Source: Flavobacterium limnosediminis JC2902 (GTDB taxonomy: Bacteria; Bacteroidota; Bacteroidia; Flavobacteriales; Flavobacteriaceae). From it: DNA of 64,000 nucleotides. A model generated the notes under the pieces. The model saw only the letters and a program-made list of their open reading frames with translations, made no database searches and was not told where the DNA came from. Made by a program: the position numbers and the translations under genes. The stretch spans positions 248,001 through 312,000 of the forward strand of contig NZ_AVGG01000007.1 of the NCBI RefSeq assembly GCF_000498535.1, written 5' to 3'. Below, in pieces: positions 17,470 through 26,271 of this stretch. Within the stretch, counting starts at the first letter, position 1. The number at the start of each line of letters is the position of its first letter.

Positions 17470-19248
17470 ATGAATCAAATCACACGTCTTTTTGATTTTC
17501 CTTACTATCAACTGGAAAAATATAATTTATCGGATGCTCTCGTTACCAAACAAAACGGAGAATGGATTAAAACTTCCACTAAGGAATATCTGGATAAAGC
17601 GAATACCATTTCCCGTGGTTTGCTTCGGATGGGAGTTCAGAAAAATGATAAAATCGCTATCATTTCCTCCAACAACAGAACCGAATGGAACATTACCGAC
17701 ATCGGTGTTTTACAAACCGGAGCACAGACAGTTCCTATTTACCCAACCATTTCAGCAGAGGATTACGAATACATATTAAACCACTCGGAATCAATATATT
17801 GTTTCGTTTCAGACAGTGAGGTTTTCGCAAAAATAAATTCCATCAAACACAATGTCCCAACACTAAAGGAAATTTATTCCTATAATGATATTCCGGGATG
17901 TAAAAGCTGGAAAGAAGTTTTACAATTAGGTGAAGACACATCTAACCAGAACGCTGTTGAAGAACGAAAAAACAGCATTGTAACAACCGATTTGGCTACC
18001 CTTATTTATACTTCGGGTACTACGGGTCGCCCAAAAGGCGTCATGTTAAGCCATCAGAATATTGTATCCGATGTATTGATGAGTGCACCGAGAGTACCAC
18101 TCAGAGCAGGCGATTGCCGCGGATTAAGCTTTTTACCTGTTTGCCATATTTTTGAAAGAATGATTTTGTATCTCTACCAATATTATGGTATCTCCATTTA
18201 CTTTGCAGAAAGTATTGAAAAGATGAGTGACAATCTGAAAGAGGTGAAACCTAATGTAATGACAGCCGTGCCGCGTCTTTTGGAAAAAGTGTACGATAAA
18301 ATCTATGCTAAAGGCGCCGATCTGACCGGAATTAAAAAGAAATTATTCTTCTGGGCCATTGATTTGGGATTGGTTTACGAACCATACGAAGCCAATGGCT
18401 GGTGGTATGAATTCCAGTTAAAAATTGCCCGAAAGTTAATTTTCAGCAAATGGAAAGAAGGCCTTGGCGGACAATTGGAACTTATGGTATCCGGAAGTGC
18501 AGCACTGCAGCCGAGACTGACAAGAGTGTTTGCCGCAGCAGGAATCCCAATCATGGAAGGTTACGGTTTAACAGAAACATCACCCGTAATTTCAGTAAAC
18601 GAAGAAAAAAACAAAGGATTTAAAATCGGAACCGTAGGTCGCGTTCTGGACGGTGTTGAAGTAAAAATCGCTGAAGATGGTGAAATCTTATGCAAAGGGC
18701 CTAACGTAATGATAGGCTACTACAAAGACGAAACCCAAACCAATGAAGCTCTTAATGGGGGCTACTTCCATACAGGAGATATTGGTGAAATCGATTCCGA
18801 AGGCTTCCTGAAAATCACCGACCGTAAAAAAGAAATGTTTAAAACCTCAGGCGGAAAATATGTTGCTCCGCAGGTTTTGGAAAACACCTTAAAACAATCC
18901 CGTTTCATCGAACAGATTATGGTAATTGGTGACGGTGAAAAAATGCCGGCCGCTTTCATACAACCGAATTTTGACTTCGTAAAAGAATGGGCAAAATTAA
19001 AAGGCATCTCTATTGGTTCAACCGAAGGTGAAATCTCTTCAAATCCTGACGTAAAACAACGTATCGAAGAAGAAGTGGAAGAACTGAATAAAAAATTCGG
19101 AAACTGGGAACAAGTGAAAAAAATCGAGCTTACTCCGGAAATCTGGTCCATTGACGGAGGACATTTAACGCCAACCATGAAATTAAAACGTAAAATCATA
19201 AAAGAAAAATATCAATATCTTTATGATAAAATCTATAATAATGATTAA
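17470..19248 (+). CDS. fadD: long-chain fatty acid--CoA ligase
   Basis: A 592-residue ANL-superfamily enzyme that activates long-chain fatty acids to acyl-CoA with ATP. Motifs in order: the AMP-binding P-loop LIYTSGTTGRPKGVMLSH (about 177-194), FLPVCHIFERM (typical of long-chain ligases), EGYGLTETSP (about 366-375), the hinge-region aspartate in HTGDIGEIDSEG (about 436-447) and the C-terminal lysine region near 565-575. Length and FLPVCHIFER indicate the FAA1/FadD15 subgroup. It has its own promoter and terminator and stands just before the beta-oxidation gene group, to which it would feed substrate. Confidence 0.93.
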   Translation: MNQITRLFDFPYYQLEKYNLSDALVTKQNGEWIKTSTKEYLDKANTISRGLLRMGVQKNDKIAIISSNNRTEWNITDIGVLQTGAQTVPIYPTISAEDYEYILNHSESIYCFVSDSEVFAKINSIKHNVPTLKEIYSYNDIPGCKSWKEVLQLGEDTSNQNAVEERKNSIVTTDLATLIYTSGTTGRPKGVMLSHQNIVSDVLMSAPRVPLRAGDCRGLSFLPVCHIFERMILYLYQYYGISIYFAESIEKMSDNLKEVKPNVMTAVPRLLEKVYDKIYAKGADLTGIKKKLFFWAIDLGLVYEPYEANGWWYEFQLKIARKLIFSKWKEGLGGQLELMVSGSAALQPRLTRVFAAAGIPIMEGYGLTETSPVISVNEEKNKGFKIGTVGRVLDGVEVKIAEDGEILCKGPNVMIGYYKDETQTNEALNGGYFHTGDIGEIDSEGFLKITDRKKEMFKTSGGKYVAPQVLENTLKQSRFIEQIMVIGDGEKMPAAFIQPNFDFVKEWAKLKGISIGSTEGEISSNPDVKQRIEEEVEELNKKFGNWEQVKKIELTPEIWSIDGGHLTPTMKLKRKIIKEKYQYLYDKIYNND

Positions 19249-19257
19249 AAACACACT

Positions 19258-19286
19258 AACTCCTCTCGATTGAGGAGTTTTTTTTT
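19258..19286 (+). terminator. rho-independent terminator of fadD
   Basis: Arms AACTCCTC (19258-19265) and GAGGAGTT (19272-19279), 6-base loop, T-run of nine. Confidence 0.9.
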
Positions 19287-19315
19287 AAATTAACTTAAAA
19301 ATAATACATTTTTAT

Positions 19316-19346
19316 TATGCATGCATAGTATTTATTTGTATATTTG
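19316..19346 (+). promoter_or_regulatory. marR promoter with overlapping palindromic operator
   Basis: The 12-base perfect palindrome TATGCATGCATA (19316-19327) covers the position where the -33 element should lie, and TATATTTG (19339-19346) is a consensus -7 box. No TTTG is present at -33, suggesting that the palindrome replaces it. A dimeric regulator such as the MarR protein encoded 19 bases downstream of the -7 box would block RNA polymerase here. The same half-sites recur at 17199. Confidence 0.65.
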
Positions 19347-19364
19347 AATTCCTTTTAAAAAATC

Positions 19365-19814
19365 ATGAAAGATAAAACAATAGACTATGTCTTAAGAGCA
19401 ACGTGGCAGGCAGTTGCAAGAATGTACAATGAAGAAGCCACGAAATACGGGGCTACAATGGCTACCGGATTTGCTTTGCTTAGTATCGACCGGGAAAAAG
19501 GAACGCCTTCAACAGCTATCGGAACCCGGATGGGAATGGAACCGACAAGTCTGACAAGGACATTAAAATCAATGGAAGAAAAGGGATTGATTATCCGAAA
19601 GAAAAATCCAACCGACGGCCGCGGTGTCATAATTCATCTGACCAAATTAGGAAAGGAAAAAAGAGAATTATCAAAAACGACCGTACTAAAATTTAATGAA
19701 ACGGTAAAAAAACATGTAACAGACGAACAACTGAACAGTTTCATGGAAGTTGCAGAAATCATCAATGAATTAATTGCCGACAAAAACATATTCAGTACAG
19801 ACGATAACAAATAA
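19365..19814 (+). CDS. MarR-family transcriptional regulator of the fatty-acid genes
   Basis: A 149-residue winged-helix protein of the MarR family. The recognition region is PSTAIGTRMGMEPTSLTRTLKSMEEKGLI (about 48-76), followed by the wing with RKKNPTDGRGV. Helices at both ends form the dimer interface. It opens the operon with the 3-hydroxyacyl-CoA dehydrogenase, thiolase and acyl-CoA dehydrogenase genes, so it likely senses acyl-CoA or fatty acid and represses its own operon. A palindrome at its promoter fits autoregulation. The ligand is inferred from context only. Confidence 0.9.
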   Translation: MKDKTIDYVLRATWQAVARMYNEEATKYGATMATGFALLSIDREKGTPSTAIGTRMGMEPTSLTRTLKSMEEKGLIIRKKNPTDGRGVIIHLTKLGKEKRELSKTTVLKFNETVKKHVTDEQLNSFMEVAEIINELIADKNIFSTDDNK

Positions 19815-19898
19815 CAATAAAATAAACGATGTCAGATGATTGGGTAAAATTGCTTTTGTACCTTAACATCAGACTTCAAAAAAAACTAACAGAAACAG

Positions 19899-22289
19899 AT
19901 GAAACGACTTATCAAAAAAGTAGCGGTGGTAGGATCCGGGATTATGGGATCCGGAATTGCTTGTCACTTTGCCAATATCGGAGTTGAAGTTTTACTTCTC
20001 GATATTGTTCCCAGAGAATTAACCGAAACGGAACAAAAGAAGGGTCTGACTTTGGAAAATAAAGCGGTTCGCAACCGACTGGTAAACGATCATTTGGCTA
20101 ATGCCCTCAAATCAAATCCCTCCCCAATTTACGATCAGAAATTTGCAGGAAGAATCACAACGGGAAACACCACCGATGATTTGGAAAAAATCAAAGACTG
20201 CGATTGGATCATCGAAGTGGTTGTGGAACGTTTGGACATAAAGAAGTCTGTTTTTGAACAGATTGAAAAATACAGAAAACCGGGAACACTGATCACTTCC
20301 AACACATCCGGTATTCCAATAAAATTCATGAGCGAAGGAAGAAGCGAGGATTTCCAGAAACATTTCTGCGGAACACACTTCTTTAACCCTGCGCGTTACT
20401 TAAAATTATTCGAAATCATTCCGGGTCCCCAAACGGCAACGGAAGTATTGGATTTCTTAAACGAATACGGTGAAAAATTCTTAGGTAAAACTTCGGTTGT
20501 TGCCAAAGACACCCCGGCATTTATCGGAAACCGAATTGGTATCTTCGGAATTCAGAGTTTATTCCACTTAGTAAAAGGAATGGGACTCACCATTGAAGAA
20601 GTAGACAAATTAACGGGGCCGGTTATTGGCAGACCGAAATCAGCGACTTTCAGAACTGTTGACGTAGTTGGATTAGACACCTTGGTTCACGTAGCCAACG
20701 GAATCTACGAAAACTGCCCAACTGACGAAGCACACGAATTGTTCAAACTTCCGGATTTCATCAGTAAAATGATCGAAAACAACTGGTTGGGAAGCAAAAC
20801 AGGACAAGGTTTCTACAAAAAAGTTGACAAAGACATTTTATCTTTAGATTTAGATACGCTAGAATACAGAACGGCTAAAAAAGCCTCTTTCGCCACCTTG
20901 GAAATGACCAAAACGATTGATAAACCTATCGACCGTTTTAAAGTATTGGTAAAAGGAACCGATAAGGCAGGTGAATTCTACAGAAAAAGTTTCTCGGCAA
21001 TGTTTGCGTATGTTTCCAACAGAGTTCCTGAAATTACTGATGATTTCTACAAAATTGACGATGCCATGAAAGCCGGGTTTGGTTGGGAAAATGGTCCGTT
21101 CGAAATTTGGGATGCCATCGGTGTGGAAAAAGGAATCGAATTAATGACAGCGGAAGGACTTGCTCCGGCTGCCTGGGTAACTGAAATGCTTGCTTCCGGA
21201 AACAAATCTTTCTATACGGTAAAAGAAGGCGCTACGCATTATTATACACTTGCTTCAAAATCTCAAGTAAAAGTGCCGGGACAAGATGCATTTATCATCC
21301 TGAACAACATCCGCGAAAGTAAAAAAGTATGGAGCAACAGCGAAGCCGTTGTTCACGATTTGGGAGACGGAATTTTGAACTTAGAATTCCAATCTAAAAT
21401 GAATTCGATTGGTGGCGGCGTAATTCAGGGTATCAACAAAGCCATCGAATTGGCTGAAAAAGACTTTCAGGGCTTAGTTATCGGAAATCAGGCTGCGAAT
21501 TTTTCTGTCGGAGCCAATTTAGCCATGATTTTCATGATGGCCGTCGAGCAGGAATATGACGAATTAAACATGGCCATCAAAATGTTCCAGGACACCATGA
21601 TGCGTTTACGCTATTCGGGAATACCTGTAATTGCCGCGCCTCACGGAATGACATTAGGCGGTGGTTGCGAGCTCACAATGCACGCTGACAAAGCCGTGGC
21701 AGCTGCAGAAACCTATATCGGATTAGTAGAATTTGGAGTTGGAGTAATTCCAGGCGGTGGTGGTTCTAAGGAAATGGCTTTGAGAGCTTCCGACACATTC
21801 CGTAAAAACGATGTCGAATTGAACGTTTTACAAGAATATTTTCTAACCGTTGGTATGGCAAAAGTAGCCACTTCTGCTTACGAAGGTTTCAATATCGGCG
21901 TGCTTCAAAAAGGCAGAGATATAGTGGTAGTAAACAAAGACCGTCAGATTGCCGAAGCTAAAAAACACGCACTTTTAATGGCCGAAGCAGGTTATACACA
22001 ACCGGTAAAACGCAATGACATTAAAGTTTTGGGGAAACAGGCTTTGGGAATGTTCTTAGTAGGAACCGATCAGATGAAAGCCGGACAATACATCTCGGAA
22101 CACGACAGAAAAATTGCCAACAAATTAGCGTATGTAATGGCGGGTGGTGATTTATCCGAACCAACCTTAGTCAGTGAACAATACTTATTGGATCTGGAAC
22201 GTGAAGCTTTCTTATCGCTATGTACCGAAAGAAAAACACTGGAACGAATTCAGTTTATGTTAACCAAAGGAAAACCGTTGCGTAATTAG
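19899..22289 (+). CDS. fadB: 3-hydroxyacyl-CoA dehydrogenase / enoyl-CoA hydratase fusion
   Basis: A 796-residue bifunctional beta-oxidation enzyme. The dehydrogenase comes first: NAD-binding GSGIMGSG at 12-19, VVERLDIKKSVF, the catalytic-His segment GTHFFNPARYLKLFEI (about 163-178), and a second dehydrogenase C-terminal domain from about 350. The crotonase-type domain follows at about 480-700 with the oxyanion segments QAANFSVGANL and HGMTLGGGCELT and the active-site region VEFGVGVIPGGGGSKEM. This order, dehydrogenase then hydratase, is that of FadN of Bacillus and not of E. coli FadB, where the hydratase is first. It oxidises 3-hydroxyacyl-CoA and hydrates enoyl-CoA. Confidence 0.92.
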   Translation: MKRLIKKVAVVGSGIMGSGIACHFANIGVEVLLLDIVPRELTETEQKKGLTLENKAVRNRLVNDHLANALKSNPSPIYDQKFAGRITTGNTTDDLEKIKDCDWIIEVVVERLDIKKSVFEQIEKYRKPGTLITSNTSGIPIKFMSEGRSEDFQKHFCGTHFFNPARYLKLFEIIPGPQTATEVLDFLNEYGEKFLGKTSVVAKDTPAFIGNRIGIFGIQSLFHLVKGMGLTIEEVDKLTGPVIGRPKSATFRTVDVVGLDTLVHVANGIYENCPTDEAHELFKLPDFISKMIENNWLGSKTGQGFYKKVDKDILSLDLDTLEYRTAKKASFATLEMTKTIDKPIDRFKVLVKGTDKAGEFYRKSFSAMFAYVSNRVPEITDDFYKIDDAMKAGFGWENGPFEIWDAIGVEKGIELMTAEGLAPAAWVTEMLASGNKSFYTVKEGATHYYTLASKSQVKVPGQDAFIILNNIRESKKVWSNSEAVVHDLGDGILNLEFQSKMNSIGGGVIQGINKAIELAEKDFQGLVIGNQAANFSVGANLAMIFMMAVEQEYDELNMAIKMFQDTMMRLRYSGIPVIAAPHGMTLGGGCELTMHADKAVAAAETYIGLVEFGVGVIPGGGGSKEMALRASDTFRKNDVELNVLQEYFLTVGMAKVATSAYEGFNIGVLQKGRDIVVVNKDRQIAEAKKHALLMAEAGYTQPVKRNDIKVLGKQALGMFLVGTDQMKAGQYISEHDRKIANKLAYVMAGGDLSEPTLVSEQYLLDLEREAFLSLCTERKTLERIQFMLTKGKPLRN

Positions 22290-22292
22290 AAA

Positions 22293-22372
22293 ATAGAAGC
22301 AAGAAAACAGAAACAAGAAAAATTCGCTTATAAATCAATCTTGACTCTTGACTCTTGTCTCTTTTCACTCAA
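22293..22372. repeat. low-complexity dispersed repeat, AAGCAAGA / CTTGACTCTTG type
   Basis: The gap between the dehydrogenase and thiolase genes holds a purine-rich stretch (AGAAGCAAGAAAACAGAAAC) and an opposing pyrimidine-rich stretch (CTTGACTCTTGACTCTTGTC). The words recur at 23576, 34140, 36138 and 61779. Confidence 0.6.
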
Positions 22373-22383
22373 AAAAAGAAAAA

Positions 22384-23565
22384 ATGAAAACAGCCTATAT
22401 AGTAAAAGCATACAGAACCGCCGTTGGTAAAGCACCAAAAGGAGTGTTCCGTTTTAAAAGACCGGATGAACTGGCAGCCGAAACCATCGAATACATGATG
22501 AATGAATTGCCGGACTTCGATAAAACCCGAATCGACGACGTAATGGTTGGAAACGCCATGCCGGAAGCCGAACAAGGCTTAAACATGGCCCGTTTAATTT
22601 CCTTAATGGGATTAAAAATCGACGATGTCCCGGGCGTAACCGTAAACCGATATTGCGCATCGGGAATTGAAACTATTGGTATGGCTACGGCTAAAATCCA
22701 GTCAGGAATGGCACATTGTATCATTGCCGGTGGTGCCGAAAGCATGAGTTATATTCCGATGGGAGGTTACAAACCCACTCCGGATTATAAAGCAGCGGCA
22801 GCTGGTCACGAAGATTATTACTGGGGCATGGGATTAACTGCCGAAGCGGTTGCGAAACAATTCAACGTTTCCCGTGAAGATCAGGATGAGTTCGCGTACA
22901 ATTCACATATGAAAGCATTAAAAGCTCAGGCAGAAGGCAAATTCGATAAACAAATTGTTCCAATAACTGTTGAACAGGTGTATATCGATGAAAACGGCAA
23001 AAAAGCAACAAAATCATATGTTGTAACCAAAGACGAAGGTCCGAGAGCCGATACCAACAAAGAAGCATTAGGCAAATTAAAACCCGTTTTCGCAGCTGAC
23101 GGTTCGGTAACTGCCGGAAACTCATCGCAAATGAGTGACGGAGCCGCTTTCGTACTGGTAATGTCGGAAGAAATGGTAAAAGAATTAAACCTTGAACCGA
23201 TTGCGCGATTGGTCAACTTCGCTTCTTCGGGAGTTGAGCCTAGAATCATGGGAATCGGACCGGTTAAAGCCATTCCGAAAGCGGTAAAACAAGCCGGTTT
23301 ACAATTAAAAGACATCGAATTATTCGAATTAAACGAGGCTTTCGCATCGCAATCGTTAGCAGTCATCCGTGAATTGGGATTGAATCCGGATATCGTGAAC
23401 GTAAACGGAGGCGCCATTGCCTTAGGTCACCCACTGGGTTGTACCGGTGCAAAACTTTCGGTTCAATTGTTCGACGAAATGAAACGCCGCGGTAGCAAAT
23501 ACGGAATGGTAACCATGTGTGTGGGAACCGGGCAGGGAACTGCGGGAATTTACGAGTTGTTGTAG
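22384..23565 (+). CDS. fadA: acetyl-CoA acyltransferase (3-ketoacyl-CoA thiolase)
   Basis: A 393-residue thiolase that cleaves 3-ketoacyl-CoA to acetyl-CoA and a shortened acyl-CoA. The nucleophile is Cys91 in NRYCASG; the other catalytic residues are His349 in ALGHPLGCTG and Cys379 in MCVGTGQG. The C-terminal NEAFASQ motif is present. The ATG at 22384 (MKTAYIVKAYRT) is the family start; an upstream in-frame ATG at 22348 would translate repeat sequence and is rejected. It is coupled in order with the dehydrogenase/hydratase gene, as in FadBA-type operons. Confidence 0.95.
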   Translation: MKTAYIVKAYRTAVGKAPKGVFRFKRPDELAAETIEYMMNELPDFDKTRIDDVMVGNAMPEAEQGLNMARLISLMGLKIDDVPGVTVNRYCASGIETIGMATAKIQSGMAHCIIAGGAESMSYIPMGGYKPTPDYKAAAAGHEDYYWGMGLTAEAVAKQFNVSREDQDEFAYNSHMKALKAQAEGKFDKQIVPITVEQVYIDENGKKATKSYVVTKDEGPRADTNKEALGKLKPVFAADGSVTAGNSSQMSDGAAFVLVMSEEMVKELNLEPIARLVNFASSGVEPRIMGIGPVKAIPKAVKQAGLQLKDIELFELNEAFASQSLAVIRELGLNPDIVNVNGGAIALGHPLGCTGAKLSVQLFDEMKRRGSKYGMVTMCVGTGQGTAGIYELL

Positions 23566-23575
23566 GAAAGAAAGG

Positions 23576-23612
23576 CAGGGGAACAAGAAGCAAGAGACAA
23601 GAGACAAGATAT
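23576..23612. repeat. low-complexity dispersed repeat, AAGCAAGAGACAAG type
   Basis: Contains GAACAAGAAGCAAGAGACAA followed by another GAGACAAGA unit. The reverse complement of the same words occurs at 36138-36180 and 61779-61820. Confidence 0.6.
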
Positions 23613-23662
23613 TAGATTCGAAAAAAGAGTCTGAAAAAATTATATGCCAAAAATAAAATATT

Positions 23663-24019
23663 ATGCGCCACAACTTCAAAAATCTGAAGATTTGGATTCT
23701 ATCTATGGAGATTACATCCGATATCTTTAAATTATGCAAGACATTTCCAAAATCTGAGACTTACTCCTTGATTAGTCAAATGAACAAATGTTCGGTTTCG
23801 ATGCCATCAAATATTGCTGAAGGTTCAAATAGAGGAAATAAACATTTTCAACATTATTTAAATATTAGTCTGGGTTCTTCTTTTGAATTACAGACACAAT
23901 TACTGATAGCTCTTCAAAATGAGTATTTATCAAAAGAAAAAACAGAGGAAATAGAAAACAAAATAATCGAATTTCAAAAGATGATGACTAGTTTCATTAG
24001 TAAGTTAGAATTGAAATAG
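23663..24019 (+). CDS. four-helix bundle protein (S23 / IVS type)
   Basis: A 118-residue all-helical protein of the TIGR02436 / S23 ribosomal-protein-like family, first seen in intervening sequences of 23S rRNA genes. Family marks are the opening NFKNLKIW, the segment FPKSETYSLISQMNKCSVSMPSNIAEG (about 30-56) and the following YLNISLGSSFELQTQL. Related proteins act as structural pentamers, for example the accessory Avd proteins of diversity-generating retroelements, but here no rRNA or retroelement is nearby. It interrupts the fatty-acid operon between thiolase and acyl-CoA dehydrogenase and is bordered by repeat words and a hairpin, which suggests insertion. Its own function is unknown. Confidence 0.88.
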   Translation: MRHNFKNLKIWILSMEITSDIFKLCKTFPKSETYSLISQMNKCSVSMPSNIAEGSNRGNKHFQHYLNISLGSSFELQTQLLIALQNEYLSKEKTEEIENKIIEFQKMMTSFISKLELK

Positions 24020-24033
24020 AAAATAGAACTTAG

Positions 24034-24071
24034 AGATATGAAGTATAATTTTTCAAACCTCCTTCATATCT
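24034..24071. repeat. inverted repeat AGATATGAAG / CTTCATATCT
   Basis: Perfect 10-base arms (24034-24043 and 24062-24071) after the four-helix bundle gene. No T-run follows, so it may be a weak attenuator or an RNA-processing hairpin inside the fatty-acid operon. Confidence 0.45.
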
Positions 24072-24149
24072 TATTTTCATCTAAATTCTATTAACGTTTT
24101 ACTTCTTGATTCTTGGTTATTGCATCTAAAAAGTCTAAAAACATAAACT

Positions 24150-25946
24150 ATGGAAGATATCACAAGAGGAGGTCAATTCCTTGTAAAAGAAACAAAATGC
24201 GAAAGCGTTTTCACACCGGAAGATTTCACCGAAGATCAGCTTATGATGCGTGACTCTGTAAAAGAGTTTGTTGATAAGGAACTTTGGGCACATAAAGACA
24301 AATTTGAGAAAAAAGATTATGCTTATACGGAAGCGAGCATGAAAAAAGCCGGAGAACTTGGTTTTCTTGGTGTAGCTGTTCCGGAAGAATACGGCGGATT
24401 AGGGATGGGATTCGTAAACACGATGTTGGTTTGTGATTACATTTCGGGTGCAACAGGTTCGTTTTCAACTGCTTTTGGGGCACATACCGGAATTGGAACC
24501 ATGCCTATTACATTATACGGAACCGAAGAACAAAAACAAAAATACGTTCCGAAATTAGCTTCAGGTGAATGGTTCGGTTCATACTGTCTGACAGAGCCGG
24601 GAGCGGGTTCGGATGCGAATTCAGGAAAAACGAAAGCGGAACTTTCTGCCGACGGAAAATCATATAAAATCAACGGACAGAAAATGTGGATTTCCAATGC
24701 CGGTTTCTGCCACCTGATGATTGTTTTCGCAAGAATCGAAAATGATAAAAACATTACCGGTTTCATCGTAGAATATGATGCTGCCAATCCAAACGGAATC
24801 ACACTTGGGGAGGAAGAGCATAAATTGGGAATCCGCGCCTCTTCTACCCGTCAGGTTTTCTTCAGCGACACGGTAGTTCCTGCTGAAAATATGCTGGCCG
24901 GGCGTGGTGAAGGTTTCAAAATAGCAATGAATGCACTGAACGTAGGTCGTGTAAAATTGGCTGCAGCCTGCCTGGATGCTCAAAGAAGAACCATCACCGG
25001 TGCCGTAAAATATGCTAACGAAAGAATGCAGTTTAACACTCCTATTGCCAATTTTGGAGCGGTGCGTTCAAAACTAGCTGAAATGGCAGCTTCTGCTTAT
25101 GCCGGAGAAAGTGCTACTTATCGTGCTGGCGGTGCCATTGAGCAAAGAATTGCAGCACGCGATGCCGAAGGAAGTTCGCACAGCGAAGCCGAATTGAAAG
25201 GCGTTGAAGAGTTTGCCATCGAATGTTCCATTTTAAAAGTAGCCGTTTCAGAAGATATTCAGAATTGTACCGATGAAGGTATCCAAATCTTTGGCGGTAT
25301 GGGATTCTCAGAAGACACTCCGATGGAATCCGCCTGGAGAGATGCTCGTATCGCTCGTATTTACGAAGGTACGAACGAAATCAACCGTATGCTTTCCGTT
25401 GGGATGTTAATCAAAAAAGCAATGAAAGGTCACGTGGATTTATTAGGGCCGGCGATGAAAGTTGCCGAAGAACTAATGGGAATTCCTTCTTTCGAAACAC
25501 CTGATTACTCCGAATTATTTGCCGAAGAAAAAGAACTTATCGGAAAACTGAAAAAAGCATTCTTAATGGTAGCTGGTTCAGCGGTTCAGAAATACGGTCC
25601 GGATTTGGAAGCACACCAACAATTATTAATGGCTGCAGCCGATATGCTGATCGAAATCTACATGGCGGAAAGTGCTATCCTTAGAACTGAAAAATTAGCA
25701 AAATCAAAAGGTGCCGATAATGTGAAAGAACAAATCGCCATGGCACAATTGTATTTATATCACGCTGTGGATACCATCGCACAAAAAGGGAAAGAAGGTA
25801 TTGCCTCTTTTGCCGAAGGTGATGAACAACGCATGATGTTAATGGGATTACGCCGTTTTACAAAATATACAAACATGCCTAACATTGTAGCATTGCGTGA
25901 AACTATCGCAGCTAAAGTTGTGGCTGAAAACGCTTATTGCTTTTAA
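24150..25946 (+). CDS. fadE: acyl-CoA dehydrogenase
   Basis: A 598-residue FAD enzyme for the first oxidation step of beta-oxidation. N-terminal helical domain (about 20-145), beta domain with YCLTEPGAGSDANS (about 149-162) and MWISNAG, and C-terminal helical domain with the flavin-binding IFGGMGFSEDTPMESAWRD. The catalytic base is Glu406 in RIYEGTNEINR. A C-terminal extension of about 170 residues beyond the classical 380-400 places it with the longer VLCAD/ACAD9-like subgroup common in Bacteroidota. It completes a beta-oxidation set with the dehydrogenase/hydratase and thiolase upstream. Confidence 0.94.
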   Translation: MEDITRGGQFLVKETKCESVFTPEDFTEDQLMMRDSVKEFVDKELWAHKDKFEKKDYAYTEASMKKAGELGFLGVAVPEEYGGLGMGFVNTMLVCDYISGATGSFSTAFGAHTGIGTMPITLYGTEEQKQKYVPKLASGEWFGSYCLTEPGAGSDANSGKTKAELSADGKSYKINGQKMWISNAGFCHLMIVFARIENDKNITGFIVEYDAANPNGITLGEEEHKLGIRASSTRQVFFSDTVVPAENMLAGRGEGFKIAMNALNVGRVKLAAACLDAQRRTITGAVKYANERMQFNTPIANFGAVRSKLAEMAASAYAGESATYRAGGAIEQRIAARDAEGSSHSEAELKGVEEFAIECSILKVAVSEDIQNCTDEGIQIFGGMGFSEDTPMESAWRDARIARIYEGTNEINRMLSVGMLIKKAMKGHVDLLGPAMKVAEELMGIPSFETPDYSELFAEEKELIGKLKKAFLMVAGSAVQKYGPDLEAHQQLLMAAADMLIEIYMAESAILRTEKLAKSKGADNVKEQIAMAQLYLYHAVDTIAQKGKEGIASFAEGDEQRMMLMGLRRFTKYTNMPNIVALRETIAAKVVAENAYCF

Positions 25947-26271
25947 TCGTAAGGATTAATTGACTTTAAAATTGGTTTAGTTTGTTTAAAAGCCGCTTTT
26001 GCATTTGCAGGGCGGTTTTTTTATGTTTTTTACTAATCAAAACAAGTTTTAAATCAAAATCATACTTATACAAAATCACTTAGAACAACAAACACCTAAA
26101 AATCAACGGAATAAAAACACATCTTAACGTAAAAAAGAACGTAAATCTCTAAAAAACAGTATCTTTAAGTCATAATTCAGAATTCCCCTACCAATATTTT
26201 TCATTATCATTAGTAATTTCTGCATAAGCAAACAGCCATTTGGCCATAAGTAACATTAAACTATTAGGATT
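25947..26271. other. 325-base intergenic region
   Basis: Apart from the terminator at 25989-26022 it is AT-rich non-coding sequence. The palindrome-like TTTGGCCATAA near 26240 lies before the peptidase start, but no full consensus promoter was recognised. Confidence 0.5.
25989..26022 (+). terminator. terminator of the fatty-acid operon
   Basis: Arms AAAGCCGC (25989-25996) and GCGGTTTT (26012-26019, one G-U pair) followed by T to 26022. Confidence 0.75.

Noticed and set aside
22926..23417. Long reading frame antisense to fadA
   Set aside because: A shadow of the codon pattern of the thiolase gene; the sense frame has all catalytic residues and no promoter is seen for the other strand.
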